Shown here: positions 41,586 to 54,727 of the stretch, piece by piece
How the letters are laid out: each line of letters opens with the position of its first letter
How positions within the stretch are numbered: the first letter of the stretch is position 1
Source: Stenopsyche tienmushanensis
Taxonomy: Eukaryota; Arthropoda; Insecta; Trichoptera; Stenopsychidae
Assembly: GCA_008973525.1 (NCBI GenBank)
Contig: WACJ01000007.1
Location: 1,054,001 to 1,118,000, forward strand
Length of the DNA: 64,000 bases
Direction of reading: 5' to 3'
The notes under the pieces: model-generated
Database searches by the model: none
The model's input: only the letters and a program-made list of their open reading frames with translations
What the model was told of the DNA's origin: nothing
Position numbers and translations under genes: made by a program

Positions 41586-41904
41586 CCCTTTGAGTAGTGA
41601 ATTAATTTTAAAATGAAGTAGATGCTACATTCGTACGTACACGGCTTATCGTCCACAAAAATCCATTCGCGTAAAAATAAACAATACATGTGTATCTTCA
41701 CTTTTAATAACAAAATAATGCATTTGTGATCGATTAATTCGGGTTATCGTTATCGATCGATACAATCGTATGATGAGACACGAGACACTCTCTCGGTCTT
41801 TGCGTACGTCTCTTTCTCGAACGTTGAGTCCGGAAGCGTGCGAGGACGCTTTTTCTATATCAGTTGAATCTGAGCGCCAATACACGAAAGCACTCATCAA
41901 AGGG
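41586..41904. mobile_element. piggyBac-like MITE, complete, TCAA duplication
   Basis: A 319-bp block with ends CCCTTTGAGTAGTG and, in reverse complement, CCCTTTGATGAGTG. It is flanked by TCAA on both sides (41582-41585, 41905-41908). The left end is the same family as the TTAA-flanked copy at 7022. It encodes nothing credible; the 84-codon minus frame across it is spurious. Confidence 0.7.
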
Positions 41905-42039
41905 TCAAAGTTAGCGGTTGCCTAAGATTTTACTCAGTTTAGCCATCAGTTTTATCGCTACAGAACATTGAGGCTAAAAATTCTTTATTCTAATGGCAAT
42001 TATTACTTTGCGTTTAAATGATTATTAATTAAAATTAAA

Positions 42040-45000
42040 TTAATTATCAACAACCTTTAAAGTGATGAACATGATGCCTAATTCTCCACTTTGCATACAT
42101 GGTTCCAAGAAATCTTCAATAAAATGTATCTCAGAGCCAAGTTGCAATATTCTTGCCCTTACTACTACAAAATGAAATAATGGGAACAGTTCGTCCATTG
42201 TCCAAAGATATGTTTGACCTAAAATAATAAAATATTTCTAATTAAGTTGGAGTAAATTTTTGAAAATTATAAACTAATTTGTAATTTATATCATTTCTAT
42301 TAAATCATTCAAGTTTTGCACAATTCTACAACACTGAAAATATAGTAAAACCTCAATATAATGGACCGATTAGGGAGTGAAGTGACGTTGATGTTTGATA
42401 TTGTCGCACTTGCTTTCGGTAATCCTATTTTGAAAAATGAATCAAGTTTAGTTTGCACTTTTGAAGTTTGCTGTTTTTTTTATAATCAATTCTTGAAAAT
42501 TACGAAATTACGTATAATAAAGATGAAATTCGTTAACTGACGAATGGTCAATAAACGTTATTAGATCGTCGAAATGTGATCTTATCACCGATAGCTTCAT
42601 TTTTGGCAGCGTTGTTCCTTCCACTTCCACTGTACGCGATCCACTTGTGTCTTTTGCATTATCTTCATCTTGCAATACAACCGTTACTTCATCTAAAAAC
42701 TTTTTCATGATAAAAATCAATAAAAAATTCACCTCTTCCAGTGGTATTCTCAGTTTCTTTTCTTGAAATTTTCTCACAGAAACGATGAATTCAAAAAAAT
42801 ATCGTTTCCAACTAGACAATCTAAAGGATGTAATTGCCATAAAACGGCCAGAATTAGCGAACAGACGAGGCGTTGTTTTTCATCACGATAATGCCAGGCC
42901 TCATGTGTCTTTGCTCGTCAGAAATAAATTATTATCATTTGACTGGGATGTTTTACCTCATCCTTCATACTCTTTGGACATTGCTCCTTCAGATTATTAT
43001 TTATTTCTTTCATTGAAAAATTCTTTACGTGGTAAAAAATTTCATTAAAAAAATGATAATACAAATGATTGTTTATTTTTTTCTTAATATGAAAAAGAAA
43101 GAAACTTATGGGACACCCTAATATTATCGCCCTGGCTAGATGCAGTCTACGAGCAGGACGGCATTATGTATCAAATTCTAGTGCTAGACATATGACGTGA
43201 TTATCACGGCCGCTAAAAATTGTTTACATGGCATTTTTATTTTTTTTACGTTTGACTGGATTTTTTGTTCGTTATATCCAAAGTCCATTATATTGAGGTT
43301 TTACTGTAATATCATCATGCTTAACCTTATAACTGCCACTGACTCATCAGCGCGTACAAATTCGACGCGCCGGTGAATCGTTGGCATTTAACAGGTTAAT
43401 ATAGTGTAAGATTTGTGATAATTCTTTACACGTTACAAATGATTCATATTGTGTATGAATCATCTTTATAACATTGAAATATTTATCATACGAGTCATAA
43501 ACAACCCATTCTTAATAATCATGCTAATTATTGAATCATTCATAATTAAACTATTTTAAAAAAGTATCAATAATCAACTAAAAGTTATAAAAACATATAA
43601 CTTTTATATTAAATTATATTTCTATACTGAAAATATAATGTCTAAAATAAGATAAAGATAATCACAAAAAGCAAAAAAATAAAACATTGATATACCTAGT
43701 TCCTTCTGAACAGCTGTTGTTAATTGTTGAAATGTGTTTTTAATAACAAGCAATTTTTCCATCGGTGAAAATGTTGTTTTAAGCTGTTGTAATGTATCTA
43801 CAGCTTCAGAAAAAAGCTGCTCTTTTACTGGAGATAGTGGCGGAGACGATACAGATTTTGTAGCATAATTTACCCAAAATTTTCTATACGCAATACGTTA
43901 AAAAAAATTGAGTTATAAATTATTTTACTTAAATATTTTAATATAAAATATACTACTCATATAACTTACTGATCTATGCCAAGAAATGCCATTAAAGTGA
44001 CGTCCGTTTGACGGTTCCATTTCAATAAGCGTTTCCAATAAGCAATATCTTCATGCTGATGATGCAAAGCATAAAGAACATGCAATGAAGAATGAACTCT
44101 CGGAAGTAGAAGAGGCTGAACGACGCTATATACCGATACAACCTCGCCACTGTAAAAACACAAATAAAACATAAATGTAAAGTTAAACTGTACATTTACA
44201 TAAAGCATAATCATATTAAATGATGAAAACTTACTTATCCAAGTCATCAGAATCAGAAGAATCGCATAGAATTACGTGTTCTCCAGTTATCGGCAATGCG
44301 GGGAACAAAATTTGAATAACGGTATACAAACGCGTTGCAACACATCCAAGTTCAGCCACGGCATGTGACAACAATAAAGGATGAACGCGGACTCCTCCAT
44401 AAGAAGTACAAAATGCTGCTGAGCATCCGGTTACTAAACGACCCAATGGGTGTGAAGGAAGTTCACATGCCTACAACAAAATATCGTAATATTAATAAAG
44501 CGCTAAAAATATTTTAAGTCCATAAAACATCATCGTTTTCATTAAATTCCTAATTTTTTTCGCCATTTAGAAGTTAAATTTTAAACGTATAAAAGAACAG
44601 TTTATAACTATTTAGAAGACAATTCACACGACGAGTGGCAAATATCCAAATAACAGGAGGTAACCAACTCAACCCTCACTATAACCCTGTGGATGGCAGA
44701 AGACAGGGACGGCTGGAAGGACGTGGTTCATAAACAGATAAAATCTACATAGTCATAGTCATGGTCCTTAGTCATGAGGAAAAGAAAAGGTTAAGAAGTT
44801 AAGTTAATTAAAACTAATCAGCTAAATCTGAATATCAGGGTATCCCCCAGGGAATAAAAAAGGATACAATGTGTAGGCTTTAATAGCTTTAACTACGAGG
44901 CGGTGAATGTATGATATATATTAAACGAATGACGCGCTCTCCTATGAATTGAACAGGCCGTAGTCCTGCCGTGGATTGTGTATATATAAAAGTACTGACC

Positions 45001-48000
45001 TTATTTAAATACATTTTAATTTCATTATAGGACTCCAATGTAAGAGCGCTCTGACCAAATGCCGGTATCAAATTTAACTCCATGCCAAGTTTATTATTGT
45101 TATTTTTTGAAGCGACTACTCCTGAAATCTTTTCATTGCTGGCGTTTGAAATAAGAACGGCGACATTTTGCCATATTTTACAGTTGTTCAAAGACGAATT
45201 TGTATTTAAATTTCCCATATTTGTCGAAAAATTATCTGGAATACCAATTTGTTGAAAGCACAGGCGAAACAAACTATTCCATTTTTGATTGGGAGGTACA
45301 CATAATTTCCCAAAAGAACTAAAAGAAAAGAAACACAATTATCACACAACAAAAATACTGTATACATATATTTGTGCATGCCATATTTATTATTCGTCTA
45401 AAGTAGTAAATTTGATCTAACAATAATCACCTTGGTTTTGAGTTTGGCGACAAAGCAGGATTAGAAATATTCATATGTAAAGTGGCATTGTTAATTTTAA
45501 CACCATCAGTCCACGCCCCACTCAGAGTTCCTTCTATTTTATCACCGCTTGAAAATGTTAAGCATCCTTTTCCGCTAAACACTCCTGCAGATCTAAATTC
45601 ACCTTCATAATGTGTTCCATCCTCAAATATCATAACACCATGCCCCTGAAAATACATATCAATATAAATACTTCCGTAAATGCAGAAATTACGTGCAATT
45701 ATTTTGTTATTACCGTTAATATATCGTTTGTGAAAACGCCTTCATAATATATTCCATCCAATGTAACGATCAAACCACAACCGTGTTTTTTATTCTCACT
45801 CCAACTGCCGAGGTATTTTTCTCCTTTTCCTATATCATCCATGACTCCATATCCGTGTCGGACCCCCTGTACCCAATCACCCATATAAATTGTAGCTGCA
45901 GCGCTTGTAAAATCGCCTTGTTTTCGAACACCATACCCGTGTGCCAATCCATCTTTAAAATAGCCTTCATAAACGTCTCCTGAACAATATTTCATAATTC
46001 CAAACCCATTCTGCAAATTGTCTTTCCATTGCCCTTCATATGTTCCTAAAAATAAAAACAATGCTTTAACATCCGTATATTTAATTAAAATATAAACGCA
46101 TAAATCAAATTTCTTATAAATACCAATGTTTGGAATCTCCATTTTGCCATTTCCATGAATTTGATTGTAGTGAAATTGTCCGTAATAATTTTTACCGTCT
46201 GACCATTCAATTCTGCCAATGCCATGCATTTTTCCATTCATCCATCTTCCTGAATATTTAGCATCTTTATAAAGTTGACTTTTGGTCGTGAAAGTATAAA
46301 TGGCAGTTCTCACTATAGGTGGTTGAGTACTGTGATGTTTATTTAAATTTGCTTTGATTGTAGTCTGTAGAGCTTGTAACCATTCTGTCTTTTCCTCCGA
46401 GGTTGGCGTTACAACAGTGATATTTTCTTCAGGGGTAATCAATTGAATGACATTCAACATTGTATCGCTATCCGAGATGGGTTCAACCCAGAGAGTTGCA
46501 AGTTGGTGTACATTTTGTATATTTCCATTTAAATGTATTAATATATCATTCAAAAGTATGAACCAATGCGAACTAAATCTTCCGGAATGATATAACGATA
46601 GAGGATGACTCCTAGAATCGCGTATCAGTCGTCGCTCAGGCGATCTAAACGACTCTATTACTTTACCAGCTGACTCCCAAAACAATCTTGTTGCATCTGC
46701 CTCCCGTTTTTTGCGATCCTGTTCATCATTTAGGGCATCCCATTTTCCAAGAACCTCCAACAACCTCCGTTCGGTATACATTTTTAGATCTGACGATGGA
46801 CTTGCTGAATTATTTCGTAAAAGTGATTGAATGATACATTTGTATGTATTTAATCTTGAAAGCGGATGCATAAGTGCGCACGAAACTACACCTTCTGAAA
46901 TTTTTTTGCTTTTCTTCTGAGTATTTGAAGGCAGTCTGTCACTAAATATATTCTGTAATACATTAGGGACATCGACGTGTAAAGAAATTTGAGCAAATCC
47001 CCCAATGGACAAAATATCACAAATACAATTTAAATACTTTCTATACAAGGAAATGTGTTCATCACAATTTTGTATTAGGGATATTTCGGTAGCTTTTTTA
47101 TTACAATCTGTGTATCTCCAAAAAGCTAAAACATTAATAGCAGTAAAATACATTATATCAGCATAACTACTACAAAATTTATCGTATGTTTTTGCATCTG
47201 AGCCTAAAGAATTTGTCTTCTTTAGAAGAGGCTTAATGAGTGATTGATGTACAAGAATCGTTTCCTCGAGAAACTGTTGTTCGATAGCTAAATCTTGTAA
47301 TATAGGAGTCTCTTGTTCCGGAAGAGGATGAGGATAAAAAAATATCATATTTCCTGATGATGTCAATCTGCAGTTCAAATTAAGATCATGGGTAAGGCAG
47401 GAATAAAAATCTTTCCGTCTTTTATTGTATTTGTTTAAAATATTATTTTTGCAATCAAATGCTTTCATAGGCTTAGATTTTTCAATGCACGAAATATTTT
47501 CATTTAATTTCAAAACAGTTTCGGTGAAACCATCTTCGTAATTTCCCTGGAAAAATAGATTTCCATTTAACGTAAATACTAAAGAATGATTATCACCACA
47601 GGCTAAATCTCGTGCCCGATCAGTATTAGAATTAGCAGTAAACTGTTGTGGACTACTTTTATCTTCATTTGTGTCCGTACTAACTTGATGCCAAATATTC
47701 TTACCCCAAGAAAAAGCTCTTCCATCTAAGGTCAGCACAGAACAATGAGATTTTCCACAAGATACTTTGTGAACTCCGAGGTTACTCAAGCGAGAAACTA
47801 AAATTGGTTGTGTTCTTTTAATAGTATCGCCCGTTCCAAGTTGACCGTGTTCTACGCTTCCCCAAACCCACACCTCTGAATTGAGTAGGTTTTGTCCAGT
47901 TTTTACAATTATATTAGCTCTATCATTAACTATATTTTGTGAAACTTCTTTGTCGCTTACTGTACTCGACGACATTTGAAGATCATCTAATTTACAGCTC

Positions 48001-49220
48001 GTTGTCAAAGAGTACATCATCGGATTGAATTCATCCACAATAAGATTTTCATAGGCCTCTACGCCATCGTTCGTTTCACTGCTACCACTCATGTGTCTGG
48101 AAAGAGTAGCGACTTTATCTCCCACCGTTTTAACTCCTTCAACCACCAAATTAGTTAAATTTGAGACATTTTCTTTTATAATTCGAGTGGGTTTTTCTGT
48201 ACACTCTACTAAATAATCTTCGCCTGCAGATACCCAAGAAAGTTGTCGATTTAAAAACTGTTTTGCTGCTTCCGTATTAATAAAAATCATATTGTGCTTC
48301 TCCTCGTTTGAAGTCATACTTTTGAGCACCGTTTTATTGTTACCGTGCTCACTATCGCAACTCTGTGCATTGATTAAGGCATCGTTTGACGTTTTACATT
48401 CATCAAAATGTATTTTGGTTAACTCAGAATCCTCCGTGGATGAACTAGAATCTTCAGTCAACGTTTGAGGTTTACCTGATTTGTCTGAATGAGCGGCAGA
48501 AGCACTGCTCGTGTCTTCGCTTGATTTACTCATCTGCACTCCCAGCGGACAGATTTCCGCCAATGATAATTGAGAACCAGGCGAAGATAATCTCGTTATA
48601 GAACGGCATTCTGCACATCCTGACACAAACACATCTTCATTTTCACTCTCCGTTTCATCATCACAAATACTTTTTCGGACAATTACAATACCAAAGTTTT
48701 CACCGAGGGCAGCTCGATAAACAGATCGACCGTCAAAAAACAAAACTTTAACAGGTGTCGGTGAATCCACGGATAGTTGAGGCATAGATCCGGATGCCCA
48801 CAATTGCCCGCAATCGCTTATGTATAAAATGCCAAATTTACTAGCTATAATCGATTTGATCTTCACTTTTCTGGTGGGAGTTTTATGGCCATGTGAACAG
48901 CTTTCGGCATCTTCTTTCACAACTATTTCTTGCCGCGGTTCACACAGTTTTGAATCACATTTAAAAACTTGGCCGTGAGTATCAACATAAAAAAACTGCG
49001 AACCATCTGAGGCTATATCCACCGCACAAATATTTGGTATTTTTTCGAATTTTAAATATTCTGCACAATTTTCTAAATTGGCTCGGTACAAATTGCAATT
49101 TACAGACAGCACAAACATGGAGTTCCCGACGACACATATTTTAATAGGGCGTTCGGAAAGTACGTATTCGTTCGATAAGTTTAAGTGCTTCAGTCCTTTC
49201 CAAAAACAAAAATGTTCCAT
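42040..49220 (-). CDS. ALS2: Alsin, Rab5/Rac guanine nucleotide exchange factor (8 exons)
   Basis: Endosomal guanine nucleotide exchange factor; loss of the human orthologue causes juvenile ALS2 and related motor neuron disease. Exons (minus strand): 49220-46124, 46045-45714, 45645-45431, 45318-45000, 44470-44235, 44149-43970, 43883-43696, 42218-42055, all in phase, giving about 1580 residues (human 1657). Domains in order: RCC1-like repeats (about 445-560; [23 protein letters not shown]), a DH-like helical region (about 660-860), a PH domain (about 870-955; [16 protein letters not shown]), about eight MORN repeats (about 977-1190; [18 protein letters not shown]), and a VPS9 domain over the last four exons ([43 protein letters not shown]). 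After TLK the last exon either reads through to TAA at 42040, giving VVDN, or splices to an unseen exon; vertebrates continue a dozen residues. NOL10 starts head-to-head. Confidence 0.95.
42343..43306. mobile_element. TIR element in ALS2 intron 7 carrying a mariner fragment
   Basis: A left end beginning TAGTAAAACCTCAATATAAT is matched by a right end that is its exact reverse complement over about 23 bp, with TA on both outer sides (42341-42342, 43307-43308). Such ends resemble Tigger/pogo-group elements. Inside lie a minus-strand open frame (42508-42840) with no clear family and a plus-strand mariner fragment, so the element appears composite. Length 964 bp. Confidence 0.7.
42782..43120 (+). 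pseudogene. mariner transposase C-terminal fragment
   Basis: The forward frame contains the mariner block [20 protein letters not shown] followed by [20 protein letters not shown] and [10 protein letters not shown], ending with a stop after FH. This is the second and third catalytic aspartate region ([17 protein letters not shown]). The N-terminal two-thirds are absent. It is not the same copy as the mariner at 28216, whose residues differ. Confidence 0.85.
44640..44770 (+). pseudogene. RTE-type LINE 3' end fragment in ALS2 intron 4
   Basis: Forward translation gives [16 protein letters not shown], matching the extreme C-terminus of RTE-type LINEs (consensus AQDRDxWRxLV). A short ATAGTCATAGTCATGGTC simple repeat follows, as often found at RTE tails. 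It is old and truncated. Confidence 0.55.
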
Positions 49221-50046
49221 GATTTTATACCATATGAATTATCGTGTTGACAAATGAGAATATTTTGCTATCTAAATATGAAATATCTCCTCCGTACATA
49301 CGAAACGCAAATCCCATCATACGAGGAAAATGTTGATTTCATAAAGTCGAGCTAATATACGATAAAGAGAGCACAATCAAATCTCGAATATTCTCAAGAG
49401 CAACAAATGATAACAAACTGTCAAACGGAATATTAATGTTGCCAGTAGTCTTATTTTTTCCGTATTTAATTTTACCCTATTTATATAATCGAATTATTAT
49501 CGAATCAACTAAAATATTGAAATTATATCATTCGGATGTATTTTATAAATAATTATTTATTATATTATAGCAATTAACAAGATCTGCTTTTTCAATATAA
49601 TTGTAATATGAAAATTATTATGGCTTAAAATAAATCGAATTTGAAATGAATTCAATATTTTTTAAAGCAGACATATAAATGTATATTTTACGTTCATAAA
49701 TTGCTCTCATAAATATATTAAAATGTACAACTTGATACATTTATTTTTCCTTAAAAATCATTTTTCCGTTTAAAAAAAAACATTTTTGCGAAATAAACTC
49801 ATTCATATTAAATATATTCATAATTATTATATTTGCTTGTTGGAGTAAATTAACCTAAAATATCATTAATATTTTCATATATGCCCACTTTTGAAGTTGT
49901 TTTTGTGTCGTCTAATGTCACTACACGTGCGGAGTTGACATTTGTTTGGGGATATGTAGATATTGAAGATGTTCAATAACATAAACGCTTGATAAATCTG
50001 CGAGAGATTAATTTTGTTTTTGTTCATTATTTCCTAAATTTTCAAA
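49221..50046. promoter_or_regulatory. ALS2/NOL10 divergent promoter region
   Basis: The 826 bp between two start codons pointing away from each other should contain both promoters. It is AT-rich throughout, with no transposon that I can recognise and no nameable factor sites. Confidence 0.5.
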
Positions 50047-53000
50047 ATGCAAATATCAGACATTGATAATGTAAAAATTTATAACCTCAGTGCAGGAAAA
50101 TCTTTGCCAGAAGTAAGTCCTTTATTTCATTCTAAATAATCATATTGAATCATTCAATTGCTTTTAAATAAGAGAAAAAAAATGTGTCCGCATGTAAACG
50201 TTTTGTTTTTATTTTGATATAGTGGCTATCAGAAAGAAAAAGGCGAGCTCTTCTAAAGAAAAATGTAGACATTCGTCGACGGATAGAATTGATTCAAGAT
50301 TTCAACATGCCGGGACTAAGTACAACAATCAAATTATCGGCTGACGGGCAATATATATTGGGAGCCGGAATTTATAAACCTAGAATCAAATGCTATGAAG
50401 TTAATAATTTGTCACTTAAGTTTGAAAGATGTGTCGATTCAGAAATAGTCACATTTGAAATTTTGAGTGATGATTATTCAAAAGTATGCTAAAAATGAAA
50501 TACATTTACGAGTCTCTAAAATATGATGATAATATATGAATAATTCTATAACGGTTTTGTTTTATTGTAGATGATTTTATTGCAATGTGATCGTTACATT
50601 GAATTTCATGTTGGACATGGCAGACATTATAGAATACGTGTACCTCGATTCGGAAGAGATTTGGCGTATCACCATCAAACTTGTGACACATACGTGGTTG
50701 GAGCTTCTTCAGTAAGTTTACAAAATCATTTACAATTTTCCTATGAAAAAAACGTTAATAGTGGTGTCACTAAATATTAATTTTGCTAGAAAAAATTGGC
50801 GATGATTTTTGTTATTGTAATATATGTGTTTATATTAACGTGGTTTATATTATTTTATTTATAGGAAGCATATAGATTAAATTTAGAAGTTGGACAATTC
50901 ATGACACCATTCGCGACTAATGCTACCAGTATCAACAAATGCGTAATAAATTCAGAGCATGGATTGGTGATGCTAGGAACTCAAGAAGGACAAATTGAAG
51001 CTTGGGATCCAAGAAGTCGAACCCGTCAAGCTGTTTTAGATTGTGTTATGCATTGTTCCGATATTGATGACAAGTAAGAATGTTACTATAATGTTGTGAA
51101 TAGCCATTATTTTATTTATTAATCGTCTATTATTTCAGAATTGTTGGATTGCCATCAATATCTGCTCTCTCCACGCACGGCGGATTATCTTTAGGTGTAG
51201 GTACTTCATCTGGCCATATAATTTTGTATGATATTCGATCTAATAAACCTCTCCTCGTCAAAGATCATATGAATGGACTACCGATAAGGGATGTAATATA
51301 TCATCAAAATATGGAGTACATGTATTCATTGGATAGTTCAGGTGTTAAAAATATGGGATAAAAATACAGTAAGCAAAATAAACTGTATACATTTGTTTTA
51401 TATGAGATATTAATAATATCATTGAATTATGTTTAATGTTTTATTTAATTTTTTAGGCTAAGCAATTCACGAGCATCGAAGCTACTCATGATTTTAATAA
51501 TTTATGTGTTGTACCTGGATCCGGCCTTTTGTTTATGGCAACTGAAGACCCTAAAATGCTGACTTATTATATTCCATCTTTAGGTAAATGTCAACATATT
51601 TATAGTTTATGCTGTCTTGTTGAGGTTTGTTTTTCTACAAACCAGTTTTCACTCTTCTGGTTCTTTTTCCGTTTTCTTTCTTTCGCATGACTTCACTAGT
51701 GAAATTCATCCACGCTTTCCCACATCTTTTCTATTTAATTCTCGCCTATTATCTGCCCAAGCCTCACATTTGAAGATTGTGTGCTCTGCAGTATCGAAAT
51801 CCTCGCCGCAGTGGCAGGCACTTTGTGGAGTCCTAGTTGATTTTAACATGAATAATTATAAATACAATTTTAAATGGATTTTTATGGAACGCTACTTACC
51901 ATGTTAATTTTTTACTTTAGAGACTTACTTTACTGGATTACACAAGAAAGACAATAATTCTATTTTCTGCGATTTTTTTACGTTTTTAATTGTTTTAAAT
52001 TATATAGGTCCTGCTCCCAGATGGTGCGCATTTTTAGATAATCTGACAGAAGAACTTGAAACCACATCTACACAAGACATTTACGATGATTACAAATTTG
52101 TTACGCGCTCAGAGTTAGAACTATTAGGGCTAGAACATTTGTTAGGAACAAATCTTTTACGGGCATATATGCATGGGTAAGTAAATCTTCTTAAAGTATA
52201 ATTTCTTTCTGTCTTCATATTATAGTAACGACTAATTTTTTAAATGATAATATTTTACATGCAGATATTTTATTGATATACGACTGTACAAAAAGGCTAA
52301 ATCTATTGCTGATCCGTTTGCTTTCGATGAATTTAAAAGACGTAAAATCCGCGAAAAATTGGAGCAAGAACGGCCAGCTAGACTTAAAATGAAATCTAAT
52401 CTCCCATTAGTGAATAAAGAATTAGCAGCTAAGCTGATGGAAATGAATCAAGATAAAAAGAAGAAATCAAAATCAAGTACCATTCTCAGTGATGATAGAT
52501 TTAAGGTAATATTATTGATTTATAATTAATTTTACTAAAAATTAATTATAAATCAATTTGTTTTAATATAAATAATTCTTTCTTTTTTAGGAACTATTTG
52601 CAAATCCTGATTTTGAAGTTAATAAAGACTCTGAGGAGTATAGATTGTTGAATCCAGTTCTATCTACCTTAAAATTATCGAAAACAGCCAAGAAAGTCCC
52701 CATGGAGCAATTTGAACCGATAAATGTAAGTACATCATATTATTGTGTCTTTAAATAACGACATAAAATAATGCGATTAATATTATTTATATCTTACACA
52801 GGACACCGAAGAAGTAGAACGAAATTCTGATGATGAACTCTACGATAATTCTGAAAGTGAAGTAAGCACAGACGATGAACACACGTGGACAGAAGAAATT
52901 AAAAATAAGCATCGACTTTTGAAGAAACGCCAACAGGAAAATATTGATGCCACCGAGACAGCTAACCCTAAATTTTATGAACTCAAAGCTGATCAGGAGT

Positions 53001-53347
53001 TCAAGGGAGGATTTAAATCTATTCGAAAATTCTCTAAAAGATTCGACAAGTAAGATTTTCGAATTTGTTTAATTAATTTTATCCTTTTTATAATTCATAA
53101 TTGTATTAATAATGTTAATATAACCACTAGGAGCAGTTTAGGGGATCGTTTGAAGCGCGATAACAATAACGTCAAGTTCCTTGGATCAGTTGGAAATAGA
53201 GAAATGACATATAAAACCGGGAAAAACAAATGGGACAGAGAACGGATCCAAAAGAATAAACAACACAGAGAAGATAGAAGAAAAGTATTCCGACCAACAA
53301 ATCACCTAAGCCACTTTAAAAGTAAACACGGCAAAGGGAAAAAATAA
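50047..53347 (+). CDS. NOL10: Nucleolar protein 10 (11 exons, one-base frameshift)
   Basis: Nucleolar WD-repeat protein needed for small ribosomal subunit (18S rRNA) processing; orthologue of yeast Enp2. Exons: 50047-50112, 50223-50483, 50571-50711, 50865-51073, 51139-51368, 51457-51583, 52008-52176, 52265-52505, 52591-52725, 52802-53049, 53131-53347; about 680 residues after ignoring one extra base (human 688). The N-terminus [20 protein letters not shown] and following [16 protein letters not shown] are family signatures. The WD propeller (about 50-390) includes [17 protein letters not shown] and ASTHGG-like blades. [18 protein letters not shown] and [15 protein letters not shown] follow. 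The NUC153 domain ([13 protein letters not shown]) lies about residues 475-505, then a basic, acidic-patched tail. In exon 5 the run AAAAA at 51347-51351 is one A too long: the frame stops at TAA, while deleting one A gives KIWDKNT and rejoins exon 6 in phase. Confidence 0.95.
51640..51860 (-). pseudogene. R1/I-type LINE zinc-motif fragment in NOL10 intron 6
   Basis: Minus-strand translation gives [20 protein letters not shown] followed by ADNRRELN. This is the CCHC-type motif at the C-terminus of R1/I-group LINE ORF2. It is distinct in sequence from the related motif at about 31813-31870. Only this end of the element is present. Confidence 0.7.
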
Positions 53348-54727
53348 TTCGATAGCGTTTATGTCTTTCAAATATGAAAATAAAGTGTTTTTTTTTCAAA
53401 TTGTGCTGTATTATTTAAATGTGTCTATTACAATTTAATTTAATTAATCCTTTGTTGCAAAAAATCTTAAATCAGCAAAATGTTGTGTTTGTACAATAAA
53501 ATATAGATCTATTGATGAACTACCTGATCTCCGTAGGAGTAACGTAGAGAGAAAATTATTGGAAAAGTGCTTGCTGTGTAAAACTTTCTGTATAAAACCG
53601 TCAGTTTTTGAATTTTCATCTTGTTGGGTTTTCACAATGTTCAGTTTCAGTTGGACTTAGTTGGGTTTCGGAGTTGCAGAACATCTTCAGTTGGAATTGT
53701 GGTTGAGCATCACCTGGAATGTCTCGTATCTGCCACTGATCTAAATTGAACCAAATAATTGTGTGAAAATTGAGATCTCATCTTTAAAATTCACTTCCAA
53801 TTGAGCCTTTCTTTCCTATATCATGAAAACCGCTTCTAGAAATCATTGCCTGGCTAGCTGCGCTGGATGGTTTTTCCATAAGAGAGATTACGAATAGTGA
53901 TTCCATTCGTGAATATGTTACACTAAATAGGTTTTCATTACCAAAAATTAATCCAATATAATGAAATTGATCTCAAAATTTTACAAAGAAAAACTAAGTG
54001 AATATACATATGTAACATATAAATATTTACTTAAAAAAATCTGTACATAATTGAAGAGAAAATAAAAGTCTCCAGTCCTGGGACTTTGATAAAGCCGAAA
54101 CTTCAGAATCCATACACTGCAGGCTTTATTATTTGCTTTTGATTAAACGTTGATCTCTTACTTTAATTTCTACAAGGACATTAAATTAAAAAATTAAATA
54201 TAACTGTGATAATTTTTCATACGTACCAATAATCAATTTAATTAAATAATATATAAATGTATTTATCAGTCATGCGTATTTTACATCTAGCATAATGTAA
54301 AAATAAGCTTGATAAATTAATGTTTTAATGTTCGTTTTTTACCAATTATGACTAAATAAAGCAATGCTCAAAAATGATACCAATATAGTTATCAAAAGTT
54401 TCGATAACCCGATGATTACATTTTTTTTTTCCAAAGTGAATATTTGCAATCTTCCATTGGGGTTATCGAATCGACGATGCACCGCATTAAATGATTGTTA
54501 ATTTTTTAAATCATCTTTGTTTGCGCATTGCATTCGATGTATATTTTTATACATAAATGCATTAATACGCTTGTTTCATATTTATGCAGACTTACAATCG
54601 CAAGATATGATTTGAACATTAAAACTACCCACTTAATACAGATTATACGAATAATTCACTACGAATTTATCTTGCTGTGAAAATGTTGTTTGTAAATTGT
54701 TGAAGTTTTAGTAGTGTTTATACAAAT
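53348..54727. other. NOL10 to receptor-like gene spacer
   Basis: AT-rich spacer. AATAAA at about 53379 is a likely NOL10 polyadenylation signal. The rest should contain the promoter of the downstream gene. No other feature is visible. Confidence 0.45.

Noticed and set aside
45699..46123. Continuous alsin frame through 46046-46123
   Set aside because: The inserted residues break a MORN repeat; GT-AG splicing of this 78-bp intron restores NIGTYEGQW.
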